A stretch of 6,733 nt of DNA from CAZRWH01 sp964603905. Lineage in GTDB: Bacteria > Patescibacteriota > Gracilibacteria > UBA1369 > UBA12470. The notes beneath the pieces were generated by a model that was given only the letters and a program-made list of their open reading frames with translations, searched no databases and had not been told where the DNA came from. A program made the translations under genes and the position numbers. The stretch is taken from NCBI GenBank assembly GCA_964603905.1, contig CAZRWH010000051.1, forward strand, positions 1-6,733, given 5' to 3'. Shown one piece after another: positions 1 through 5,961 of the stretch; position 1 is the stretch's first letter; each line of letters opens with the position of its first letter.

Positions 1-704
1 ACTTTTCTATTAACTTTGGATCCTTTTTTGCCGTGATCCTCTCTTACCATTCTCTTTTGTCCTTTCTCGAGCCTTAATCCTATTTTTCGAAGTTCTCTGT
101 CTATTATTCCGAACTTTTTTGAAAGCGAATTGAATGTCACTCCAAGTTCTTTTGCTATTTCTTCAACGGCTAGACTTGATGGTCTTTCTTGCTCCGCATT
201 TTCGATCAATAATGCCAAAATATCCCAGTAATCTTCTTTTGGGAAAGACAGGTTTCCGGCGTGTTCTCTGATCCTGACTCCAAAAGGTTTTTCTCCCGGG
301 AGCCTCTTGATTGGGTCTGGTCTTTCAACCATATCCTCGAGAACTTCCTCAAATATATCCAGCACTTTTCTTGTCTCTGCTATTCTTAGAAGTATTCTCT
401 CTGGAAGAGTTGTCATCGACTCGAAAGCTACCTTGAGTGCATCAATATCGACTTCTTCAATAAGCGGGTCTTGCCCTCTTTTTTCTGCAAGACGAAATCG
501 AAGCCTGTTGTCTTCTACCCTAAGTCCGCTTAACTGGGTTAATCCATCACTAAAACTGAATGCTGTTCTTGCCGCAAACGCCATCAATCTTCTTGACCGC
601 ACAAGGCCTCTTGGCGAAACACTTCTGAAAGTGTCATGCCTAAGACCTTTTGGATACAAGGCGGATACCGCCTTATCAAGTTGTATTCGTTTGGTTCTCT
701 CCAT
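1..704 (-). CDS. Putative HTH DNA-binding protein, 3'-truncated by window edge
   Basis: Reading the minus strand from ATG at 704 gives 234 codons with no stop to the window edge, so the C-terminus is missing. The protein is charged and mostly helical. Residues about 155-210 look like a helix-turn-helix or winged-helix: a YWDILALLIENAEQ helix, then VEEIAKELGVTFNSLSKKFG and RELRKIGLRL, followed by a very basic tail (KGQKRM, GKKGSK). I do not recognise the N-terminal 150 residues (PLIEEVDIDALKVAFESM and neighbours), and no catalytic motif is evident. An in-frame ATG at 764 would add 20 Lys-rich residues. I prefer 704 because a TTGACA-N17-AAAAAT promoter lies between the two ATGs and would start transcription near 722. 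No Shine-Dalgarno precedes either start. It is divergent from the cyclophilin gene. A regulatory role is inferred only from the HTH. Confidence 0.72.
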   Translation of the reverse strand, partial: MERTKRIQLDKAVSALYPKGLRHDTFRSVSPRGLVRSRRLMAFAARTAFSFSDGLTQLSGLRVEDNRLRFRLAEKRGQDPLIEEVDIDALKVAFESMTTLPERILLRIAETRKVLDIFEEVLEDMVERPDPIKRLPGEKPFGVRIREHAGNLSFPKEDYWDILALLIENAEQERPSSLAVEEIAKELGVTFNSLSKKFGIIDRELRKIGLRLEKGQKRMVREDHGKKGSKVNRK

Positions 705-728
705 TGATTGATTAAAATCAAGAAGATG

Positions 729-757
729 ATTTTTGCATTTTTTGGCGTTTTTGTCAA
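729..757 (-). promoter_or_regulatory. Sigma70-type promoter of the HTH gene
   Basis: On the minus strand a perfect TTGACA (752-757) is followed by a 17-base spacer and AAAAAT (729-734, four of six matches to TATAAT). Transcription would begin near 722 and leave a leader of roughly 18 nt before ATG 704. It would exclude the alternative ATG at 764, so it decides the start choice. Seen by eye only; the -10 box is imperfect. Confidence 0.5.
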
Positions 758-772
758 CCCTCATTACTTCTG

Positions 773-801
773 TTGCAGAATCATCTCTTCCCTGTTAAAA
801 T
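773..801 (+). promoter_or_regulatory. Sigma70-type promoter of the cyclophilin/HEAT gene pair
   Basis: TTGCAG (773-778), a 17-base spacer and TAAAAT (796-801, five of six matches) form a reasonable promoter. It points at the ATG at 835, with an expected start near 808 and a leader of about 27 nt. It lies back to back with the divergent promoter at 729-757. Confidence 0.45.
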
Positions 802-823
802 TCGCGGTGTTTTAGCTTTTAAC
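794..823. repeat. Inverted repeat GTTAAAA / TTTTAAC, possible operator
   Basis: Perfect 7-bp arms (794-800 and 817-823) are separated by 16 bp, so the arm centres are 23 bp apart, about two helical turns. The left arm overlaps the predicted -10 box of the plus-strand promoter and the right arm sits just past the predicted transcription start. That placement would suit a repressor dimer. The arms are AT-rich, so chance is possible. No T-tract follows, so it is not a typical terminator. Confidence 0.3.
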
Positions 824-834
824 AAAAAAACAAA

Positions 835-1422
835 ATGCTCAAAAAACTTGCGATTGCTTTGGTAGCAATTTCACTACTTTTAACAGGATGTAACTCAACC
901 ACAACCATGACAGATTTCGATCAACTTTCAGGACCGCAAGACGGCGACACAGTCGTAACCATGTCTACAAGCATGGGTGATATCAAAATCAGACTTTTTG
1001 CTGATTTGGTGCCAGAAATTACAAAAAACTTCGTAACTCTATCAGAGGACGGATACTATGACGGGCTAACTTTCCACAGAGTAATTAACGGGTTTATGAT
1101 CCAAGGTGGAGACCCAAATGGAAACGGAACTGGAGGACACAGCTACAAGGGCGAAGGAACAATTTTGAATGATGAAATCGCGTCTGAACTTAGTCACGTT
1201 CGAGGAGCTCTTTCTATGGCAAACCGTGGACCTAATACAAACGGAAGCCAATTTTTCATTGTTCAATCCGACTCAGCGTTTCTTGACGGAGGGTACTCTC
1301 TTTTCGGACAAGTTTACGAAGGAATGGACGTTGTAGACTCTATCTCTTCTGTTGAAAAAGATTCTCGAGATATGCCTCTTGAGCCGGTTATCATCGAAAC
1401 TGTAAAAGTAGAAACTAAATAA
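835..1422 (+). CDS. Cyclophilin-type peptidyl-prolyl cis-trans isomerase, lipoprotein
   Basis: This is a 195-residue protein. Residues 1-19 form a lipoprotein signal (MLKK, hydrophobic core, lipobox LTGC with Cys19), so the mature enzyme should be lipid-anchored outside the cytoplasmic membrane. After a Ser/Thr/Asp linker (20-38), residues 39-193 form a complete small bacterial cyclophilin domain. FHRVINGFMIQGGDP (80-94) carries the catalytic Arg82, Phe87 and Gln90, GTGG lies at 98-101, MANRGPNTNGSQFFI at 128-142, and FLDGGYSLFGQV at 149-160. Phe149 stands where human CypA has the cyclosporin-binding Trp121, and Tyr154 replaces His126, as is common in bacteria, so weak cyclosporin sensitivity is expected. 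Family role: isomerisation of Xaa-Pro bonds during folding, here probably of exported proteins. It is first in a two-gene unit. No Shine-Dalgarno is seen; the leader is A-rich. Confidence 0.95.
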   Translation: MLKKLAIALVAISLLLTGCNSTTTMTDFDQLSGPQDGDTVVTMSTSMGDIKIRLFADLVPEITKNFVTLSEDGYYDGLTFHRVINGFMIQGGDPNGNGTGGHSYKGEGTILNDEIASELSHVRGALSMANRGPNTNGSQFFIVQSDSAFLDGGYSLFGQVYEGMDVVDSISSVEKDSRDMPLEPVIIETVKVETK

Positions 1423-1427
1423 TTTTT

Positions 1428-1805
1428 ATGAAAAGATTAATATTAATTTCTTTTTCGATAACAGTATTGGTGTTCGGATTAATATTCTTGGCTTCATGCT
1501 TTTATATAGGCCAAAACGTACAAGCTACTTGCGACAGTGCACAAGAACTGTATGACGGAGATTGCGTGCATTCATTGATCTCAGTTTTGCATAATGAAGA
1601 AGCCTCCTTCTCAGATCGCAACTCAGCAATCTGGGCGCTGGGCCAACTGGGTGACGAAATCGCTCTTCCGACCCTAGAAAGCTATTTCACAGAAGTTCCA
1701 GAAACAAGAGAGCCTCTCAATGAGATGATCAGCCAATACGAACTTTCGAAAGCTATCAAACTAACATCTGGAGGATGCAATTTATGCGCTTGGGTTTGGA
1801 GATAA
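1428..1805 (+). CDS. Small membrane-anchored HEAT-repeat protein
   Basis: This 125-residue protein starts 6 bases after the cyclophilin stop, so the two are probably co-transcribed. Residues 5-26 are a single hydrophobic segment ending LASC (Cys24), which could be a lipobox or an uncleaved anchor. Residues 33-55 (ELYDGDCVHSLISVL) and 60-88 (SDRNSAIWALGQLGDEIALPTLESYF) resemble HEAT repeat helices, with the typical WALGQLGD..ALP turn. The C-terminus (QYELSKAIKLTSGGCNLCAWVWR) resembles a conserved ending I recall from HEAT proteins of candidate-phylum bacteria. Five cysteines are present (24, 35, 46, 117, 120). The CxxC at 117-120 sits where I would expect a Thr/Asn-type NxxA pattern, so a disulfide or metal site is possible but unproven. 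HEAT repeats usually mediate protein binding; the partner is unknown. The last 24 bases overlap the convergent gene. Confidence 0.82.
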   Translation: MKRLILISFSITVLVFGLIFLASCFYIGQNVQATCDSAQELYDGDCVHSLISVLHNEEASFSDRNSAIWALGQLGDEIALPTLESYFTEVPETREPLNEMISQYELSKAIKLTSGGCNLCAWVWR

Positions 1806-2384
1806 ATATTTCTTTTTGAACCAAGCCGCAAACATCAATCCAGAAACCAAAATGACGGCAGCCCATGCCTCTTCTTCTCCGAGCAAAATTATGTGAACAG
1901 CGCCTCCAATGAAGAAAAGGTATGTGAGCTTTTGAACTCTTTTCCACCATCTCTTCAGTTTGATAATCGAGAACTTATTCGACGTCAACAAAACAGGTAA
2001 AACAGCTACAGTACCGATTGTCCCCCATCCCATCGGACTAGATAGCGACCATGAACTTGGCTGCATTATCCACTCAACAATTGAGATGTCTTTTACGATC
2101 AAATACCCAACAACGTGAGCAAGAATAAGCAACGCCGACCAAATCCCAATCTCCTTTCTCAGTAGCACTAACGTCCTCAAAAGCTTTATCTTAGGAAAAA
2201 GATCTGCAAGGGGCCTCACAACCATAACGGCGATAAGCATTTGCCACCCGATTTCACCAAACTCACCGAACTCGTAAGGCATCGCGAAAATCGCCAAAGG
2301 CGTAACCAAAGCAAGAACCAAAAGAGCTCTTCTAATCCAGGTCAGATAAGGGATTTTTCCGTCGATCAGTATTTGTTTTAGCAT
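1782..2384 (-). CDS. MsrQ/YedZ-like ferric reductase-type transmembrane protein
   Basis: This is a 200-residue protein with about six hydrophobic segments (roughly 17-35, 46-60, 81-97, 119-134, 153-168, 171-187). Length, topology and patterns match the ferric-reductase-like/MsrQ family, whose members hold b-type haem and pass electrons across the membrane: WQMLIAVMVVRPLAD (47-61), RKEIGIWSALLILAHVVGYL (76-95) and W..RVQKLTYLFFIGGAVHIIL (147-167). His90 and His164 sit at the expected haem-ligand places. Position 151, where MsrQ-type proteins have the His of RLHRLxY, is Gln (RVQKLTY). Only one clear His pair remains, so it may bind one haem rather than two, or none. No FAD or NAD domain is fused to it. 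It is last in the three-gene operon, 11 bp after the flavoprotein gene, and its 3' end overlaps the HEAT gene by 24 bp. The substrate is unknown; no msrP is present in the window. Confidence 0.8.
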   Translation of the reverse strand: MLKQILIDGKIPYLTWIRRALLVLALVTPLAIFAMPYEFGEFGEIGWQMLIAVMVVRPLADLFPKIKLLRTLVLLRKEIGIWSALLILAHVVGYLIVKDISIVEWIMQPSSWSLSSPMGWGTIGTVAVLPVLLTSNKFSIIKLKRWWKRVQKLTYLFFIGGAVHIILLGEEEAWAAVILVSGLMFAAWFKKKYLSPNPSA

Positions 2385-2395
2385 TTTTTTGTTTT
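2385..2395 (-). promoter_or_regulatory. A-rich translation leader (A4-C-A6) before the ferric-reductase-like gene
   Basis: The whole spacer between the flavoprotein stop and the next ATG is A4-C-A6. There is no purine-rich SD core with G. The same 11-mer precedes the first gene of this operon (4304-4314), and a related A-tract with C interruptions precedes the cyclophilin gene (819-834). This suggests initiation on an unstructured A-rich leader. Confidence 0.45.
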
Positions 2396-3541
2396 TTATA
2401 CGTTCTTACCCGCAAGTCTACCTGTTGCCCAAGCTGCCTGCAAATTAAACCCGCCTGTGAATGCGTCTATGTCCAGGACCTCCCCTGCAAAATATAGTCC
2501 GGGGCAGATCTTGGACTCCATGGTTTTTGAGTCGACTTCTCTTAAATCGACCCCTCCCGCTGTAACGAACTCCTTACCTGTCGTGTAGCCTGTGATTGTT
2601 AACTGTGTGTTTTTGATTGTTTCGACAGCTTTGTTGATATCTTTCTTCCCGATTTCTGCGCATGTGCGGTTGTCGGACATCTCTTTTGCGAAAGATTTTG
2701 TCACAAATTTGCCAAGGATTTTTTGGAAAAGTTTTTGCGGCTCGTTTTTTATTGCTGTGTTAAGTTCTTCTCGAAGTGCGTCCTGATTTAGGTCTGGAAG
2801 AAAATCTACAAACAATGTCATCGGCAGATCTTCATACGCTGCCAGTGCTGATATTGCGAAAACTGCAGGCCCTGTGATTCCTTGATGCGTTAGCAATATT
2901 GGCCCGGTGAATTCGTGCTTCTTTATTCTTAGTTTGGCTTTTTGGAAAGATACTCCGGCAAGTTTGTGTGTCCATTCCTCTTTTGTTTTGAAGGGGCTTA
3001 AGCTCGCTGCCAAATCTGTTATTTTGTGTCCTAGAGGCTCTATCAGTTGATGCCCTTCACCTCCGATTGTGATTATCACGTTGTCTGATTCCATGCCGTC
3101 GACCAAGAACTTGTTTCCTTTTTTGGTCACTTGTTTAACTTTGTTTTTTAGCAGTATTTTGGCTTTGGATTTCCTTAAAATTTCTTCAAAAACTCCGACG
3201 ATATCGTCACCTTTGTCCGACTTAGGAAAAACTCTCATGTCCTCCTCGGTTTTGAGGGGTACGTTGTGGTTTTCGATCCATTCGCACATTTTTTCTGGTG
3301 GAAATTCATACATCGCATATCTCAGGAATCTTGATCCTCTTGGATATTTTGTAAGTACCTCTTTGATGTCGTTTAAACCTGTTGTTACATTGCATCGTCC
3401 GCCTCCTGTCATTGCAACTTTTTGACCGAGACGTGCGTTTTTTTCTATCAAAACAACATGCGCGTCCTTGTCGCTCTCACAAATTGTAGCTGCGGCCATC
3501 ATTCCTGCTGCACCGCCTCCTATGATTGTTGTTGTTTTCAT
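2396..3541 (-). CDS. HI0933/BaiN-family FAD-dependent oxidoreductase, shortened loop
   Basis: This 381-residue cytoplasmic flavoprotein belongs to the HI0933-like (YhiN/BaiN) family. The N-terminal FAD-binding Rossmann motif is IIGGGAAGMMAA (6-17) with the ribose-binding acid in LIEKN (31-35). Family signatures follow: MTGGGRCNVT (44-53), LLTHQGITGPAVF (216-228), TAGGVDLREV (327-336) and GLYFAGEVLDIDAFTGGFNLQAAWATG (348-374). The usual GG-x-SYPxTGSxGDGY stretch is missing. Residues 160-172 read GGEGHQLIEPLGH, about ten residues shorter than the pattern I know, and the protein is somewhat short for a family of roughly 390-420 residues. BaiN was proposed to act in bile-acid dehydroxylation, but most family members have no proven substrate. 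It lies 4 bp after the three-TM protein gene and 11 bp before the ferric-reductase-like gene, so it could donate electrons to the latter (inference). AAGG in the preceding gene's end may serve as a weak ribosome site. Confidence 0.93.
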   Translation of the reverse strand: MKTTTIIGGGAAGMMAAATICESDKDAHVVLIEKNARLGQKVAMTGGGRCNVTTGLNDIKEVLTKYPRGSRFLRYAMYEFPPEKMCEWIENHNVPLKTEEDMRVFPKSDKGDDIVGVFEEILRKSKAKILLKNKVKQVTKKGNKFLVDGMESDNVIITIGGEGHQLIEPLGHKITDLAASLSPFKTKEEWTHKLAGVSFQKAKLRIKKHEFTGPILLTHQGITGPAVFAISALAAYEDLPMTLFVDFLPDLNQDALREELNTAIKNEPQKLFQKILGKFVTKSFAKEMSDNRTCAEIGKKDINKAVETIKNTQLTITGYTTGKEFVTAGGVDLREVDSKTMESKICPGLYFAGEVLDIDAFTGGFNLQAAWATGRLAGKNV

Positions 3542-3545
3542 TCAG

Positions 3546-4301
3546 TTACCTTAAAATCTCTCCGTTTTCTCCTAATAAGTCGTAAGCACTGAGGATGGTT
3601 ACAAACTTCGTCATAGCGGTATAAATTGCTGAGTCTGAAGCTGTAAATTTGGTTTGTGCATCCTCTAAGTATGTCATCTCCTCTGTTTCCATATACAGCT
3701 TAAGAGATTCCACTCCTTCTTTTTTGTATGTGTATCCTAGCTCCATGTCTTTTACGGCTTCCATAAATTTATCTGAATGTTCCTCGTTTTCTATATCTAG
3801 CGATTCATACTCCTCGTACAATTCGATCGTCTCTTCCATAACCATTAGCGAATACGGAATCACTGTAAGAATTGCTGTCATGTCCTGCTTCTCTATTTGT
3901 GCTTTGATGTTGTCATAAGCTATATCTGATTGAACTGCTGAGTCGTATACTTCATTGAAAGCGTTTTCTACCTTGTCCCCATCTGTCCATTCACTCTGTA
4001 AAGCTGCCTCTTCCTGCTCTTGCAAAGCCTCTTCTATTGCAGGGTATGTTTCAGTTGGTTCTTTTGGTACTCCAAAAGCTCCGAGCAAAAAGAAACAAAT
4101 GATTAGAATCAATGTCTTATGCCATATCCTCAATCTGAAATTGTGTTTTTTATAAATAAACTCGTTAAAAGGAGGTAAAAATACCAATCCGACTGTCAAA
4201 AACATGAATGCTCCAAATATATCTTGAGTCATGTATGAGACACCTATGATTATTACTAATACGCTAAATATCCAGCTTAGAATTTTGAAAATGGTCTTCA
4301 T
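3546..4301 (-). CDS. Three-TM membrane protein with acidic extracytoplasmic helical domain, unknown function
   Basis: I do not recognise this 251-residue protein. Hydrophobic segments lie at about 7-24, 27-45 and 62-78. The basic loop between the second and third (YKKHNFRLRIWHK, 50-62) and the basic N-terminus should be cytoplasmic, which places the remaining 170 residues outside the cell. That domain is strongly acidic and helical (EEALQEQEEAALQSE; EETIELYEEYESLDIENEE; FMEAVKDMELGYTYKKEG) and might form a bundle or coiled coil. No Cys, His cluster or catalytic motif suggests an enzyme. It is the promoter-proximal gene of the operon with the flavoprotein and the ferric-reductase-like protein, separated from the flavoprotein by 4 bp. 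That hints at a partner or sensor role in the same membrane module, but this is inference from position. The leader is A-rich with no Shine-Dalgarno. Confidence 0.8.
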   Translation of the reverse strand: MKTIFKILSWIFSVLVIIIGVSYMTQDIFGAFMFLTVGLVFLPPFNEFIYKKHNFRLRIWHKTLILIICFFLLGAFGVPKEPTETYPAIEEALQEQEEAALQSEWTDGDKVENAFNEVYDSAVQSDIAYDNIKAQIEKQDMTAILTVIPYSLMVMEETIELYEEYESLDIENEEHSDKFMEAVKDMELGYTYKKEGVESLKLYMETEEMTYLEDAQTKFTASDSAIYTAMTKFVTILSAYDLLGENGEILR

Positions 4302-4330
4302 GGTTTTTTGTTTTAATAAATATCTGCTTC

Positions 4331-4359
4331 ACTCTACCTGTTACCCCTGTTCTTCGCAA
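4331..4359 (-). promoter_or_regulatory. Probable promoter of the three-gene minus-strand operon
   Basis: On the minus strand, TTGCGA (4354-4359) is followed by a 17-base spacer and TAGAGT (4331-4336); each box has four of six consensus matches. Transcription would start near 4324, about 23 nt before ATG 4301. The spacing and leader length resemble the other promoters proposed in this window. Moderate by-eye evidence only. Confidence 0.33.
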
Positions 4360-4403
4360 GCTAAACGCTTCGTGATTTGCATCTCTTGAGTTACTATTTG
4401 CAT

Positions 4404-5450
4404 ATGAATAAAAAAATCATCTTACTATCTATTTCCGTCCTAATTGTTTTGGGGTCTGCTACTTACATTGCGTGGCCTGATGCGACTCCTGCTGAGCCAA
4501 CTGAACCTTCGGAACCTACCGAAACGCTGGAAACCTTTGAATCGCCTCTCTATTTCACAATTGTGATTCACACTGAAGAGGACACCAGCAGCTGCACGAA
4601 ACCTAAGCCACAGATCCCTGATTACGACGGGGATGAAGCTGTTTTTGATCACTTTTCGATGGTTTTGCGAGAATTTGGGGAGATGGTTGCAAGTCATGGA
4701 GCCAAAATTAACTTCGGTACAGATTGGACGTTTGCAAAAGGGGTTGAACTCTATGATCCTTCTTTTTTCACAGATATGGAAGCTATGGGACATGAAATCG
4801 ATTCCCATGCTCACGGGTCTTGCCACGAATATGACGAGGTTCGCTCTTTCATCGTTGATGCAGGAGGAACACCAACACAAGTTGTATCAGGTCTTACTGA
4901 GGAAGAGTTTTATAGCAGGCTTGAGTATTTAGACAATTTTTATCCAAAATTTAAAGTTCTCTGGGGAGTTGCAAATGCAGGTCATGGAGCTGGCGAAGAA
5001 ATATCTAGCTGGGTTTGGAGACCTTCACGAGATAACTGGCTGACTCATGATCCTGAGGGAGACTACATTCATATCGGGCACGGTGAAGGTTTGAATAGTG
5101 TTGAGTACGTCAAGGAGGCTATTGAAAGCATACAAGCCAACACTATCAACACCTACTCTGTATTTACGCATCCTCGCGAGTATCTAGCGATGCCAAATAC
5201 TGAGGGGATTTCGGAAGACTGGTGGGCAAAGCCAAACGACATGGATTACTGGGAAAACAGGATAGAATGGTGGGATGAATTCCTAACTGAGCTTGATCAA
5301 CTGGAAGGGCTTGAATACGCATCTTTGACCGAGGTCGCAAAGATTTTTGAATCTAATGAACACCTTCTGGACTTTGATTTTGATACAGAAAATCACCCTC
5401 GAACCGACAGGCCTGCCGTACAAAGGCAAAACATGGCTGGATACCCTTAG
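4404..5450 (+). CDS. Exported divergent polysaccharide deacetylase (NodB/CE4-like)
   Basis: From ATG 4404 this is a 348-residue protein. An upstream in-frame TTG at 4377 would add nine residues ahead of the MNKK signal start, so I reject it. Residues 5-22 are a signal peptide or anchor without a lipobox, followed by a Pro/Glu/Thr linker (TPAEPTEPSEPTETLE, 28-43). The domain shows altered CE4 landmarks: FTIVIHTEEDT (51-61) replaces TFDDG, GAKINFGTDWTF (99-110) is the strand before the metal site, GHEIDSHAHGSCH (129-141) supplies His135, His137 and His141 as probable metal ligands, and FTHPREYL (254-261) may be the late His motif. A Trp-rich stretch (five Trp at 273-290) may line a glycan site. 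Family role: metal-dependent N- or O-deacetylation of glycans, here outside the cell; the substrate is unknown. It is divergent from the membrane redox operon. Confidence 0.78.
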   Translation: MNKKIILLSISVLIVLGSATYIAWPDATPAEPTEPSEPTETLETFESPLYFTIVIHTEEDTSSCTKPKPQIPDYDGDEAVFDHFSMVLREFGEMVASHGAKINFGTDWTFAKGVELYDPSFFTDMEAMGHEIDSHAHGSCHEYDEVRSFIVDAGGTPTQVVSGLTEEEFYSRLEYLDNFYPKFKVLWGVANAGHGAGEEISSWVWRPSRDNWLTHDPEGDYIHIGHGEGLNSVEYVKEAIESIQANTINTYSVFTHPREYLAMPNTEGISEDWWAKPNDMDYWENRIEWWDEFLTELDQLEGLEYASLTEVAKIFESNEHLLDFDFDTENHPRTDRPAVQRQNMAGYP

Positions 5451-5456
5451 GACCTT

Positions 5457-5909
5457 CTAGGCCGGTCTCTCCATGATTATCTTGGGCATTTTGACTCCGT
5501 TTCTTTCGTATATGTCTTCTCTGATTTCTTTGAATCCGTGTTTTTCATAAAATCCAACCGCGTTTACGGTTGCCTCTACTTTAATCTTTTTGTGATTTAC
5601 TGCAGCTATGGAAATTGCGTGTTCTATTAGCATAGCTCCAACACCTTTTTTGTGGAATTCCGGATCAACATACATTGCTAAGACCTCCCCTGGTACAGCA
5701 TGACCAAATCCCACAATTTCACCTTCGGTTTCCGCTACAAACATCTCCCCTCTTTCTATGCCAGGCTGGTAACCTTCGGGAGATCGCCCTTTGAGCCATG
5801 CTTCGATCTGTATCTCTGTGTATGAACCTGAACACGTCGTTGTGACTGCAGCTGTATGGATACGTTGCATGTCGTAACTGTGCTTGATTGTTGCGGGGAG
5901 GATTTTCAT
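5457..5909 (-). CDS. GNAT-family N-acetyltransferase
   Basis: This complete 150-residue protein has the single-domain GNAT fold expected for this length. VLAMYVDPEFHKKGVGAMLIEHA (76-98) is motif A, with the acetyl-CoA pyrophosphate loop at FHKKGVGA (85-92) in place of the usual Q/R-x-x-G-x-G/A. NAVGFYEKHGFKE (116-128) is the motif B region with the Tyr that often acts as general acid. MFVAETEGEIVGFGHA (56-71) is the preceding beta strand pair. Family members transfer acetyl groups to amines of small molecules, peptides or proteins; the acceptor cannot be predicted here. It is convergent with the deacetylase gene (six bases between stops) and divergent from the gene at 5962. No Shine-Dalgarno precedes the ATG at 5909. 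An A/T-rich GATAAAATTAAAG sequence lies just upstream, so a very short leader is possible. Confidence 0.93.
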   Translation of the reverse strand: MKILPATIKHSYDMQRIHTAAVTTTCSGSYTEIQIEAWLKGRSPEGYQPGIERGEMFVAETEGEIVGFGHAVPGEVLAMYVDPEFHKKGVGAMLIEHAISIAAVNHKKIKVEATVNAVGFYEKHGFKEIREDIYERNGVKMPKIIMERPA

Positions 5910-5936
5910 TGCTTTAATTTTATCATCAAATATGAT
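5909..5936 (+). promoter_or_regulatory. Probable promoter of the gene starting at 5962
   Basis: TTGCTT (5909-5914), a 16-base spacer and TATGAT (5931-5936, five of six matches) would start transcription near 5943, leaving about 19 nt before ATG 5962. It lies in the 52-bp gap between divergent genes and overlaps the GNAT start codon by one base. It also overlaps a small inverted repeat, ATCAT-N5-ATGAT (5922-5936), a weak operator candidate. Confidence 0.38.
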
Positions 5937-5961
5937 TTAATACCCTCCTAAATTTGTTTTT

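Noticed and set aside
307..711. Plus-strand frame of 134 codons
   Set aside because: Very Ser/Leu-rich product with no recognisable motif, lying antisense to the long open HTH frame on the minus strand (1-704), which has balanced composition and a promoter.
705..764. Longer start (ATG 764) for the HTH gene
   Set aside because: A TTGACA-N17-AAAAAT promoter lies inside this stretch, so the likely transcript begins after 764. Still possible if that promoter is not used.
1756..1950. Minus-strand frame of 64 codons overlapping the end of the ferric-reductase-like gene
   Set aside because: Different frame of the same strand as a clear membrane-protein gene; no independent support.
4354..4375. Hairpin GCAAGC/GCTTCG upstream of the deacetylase
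   Set aside because: The arms match imperfectly and are short, with no T-tract or known riboswitch pattern.
4377..4403. TTG start nine codons upstream of the deacetylase ATG
   Set aside because: It would place HLLSYYLH before a standard MNKK signal-peptide start, and no ribosome site supports it.
5018..5029. WVWR shared by the deacetylase and the HEAT protein C-terminus
   Set aside because: Four residues in unrelated contexts; most likely coincidence.
5451..5456. Bidirectional terminator between deacetylase and GNAT genes
   Set aside because: Only six bases lie between the stops, and the weak palindromic CTAGG/CCTTAG sequence has no stable stem with a T-tract.
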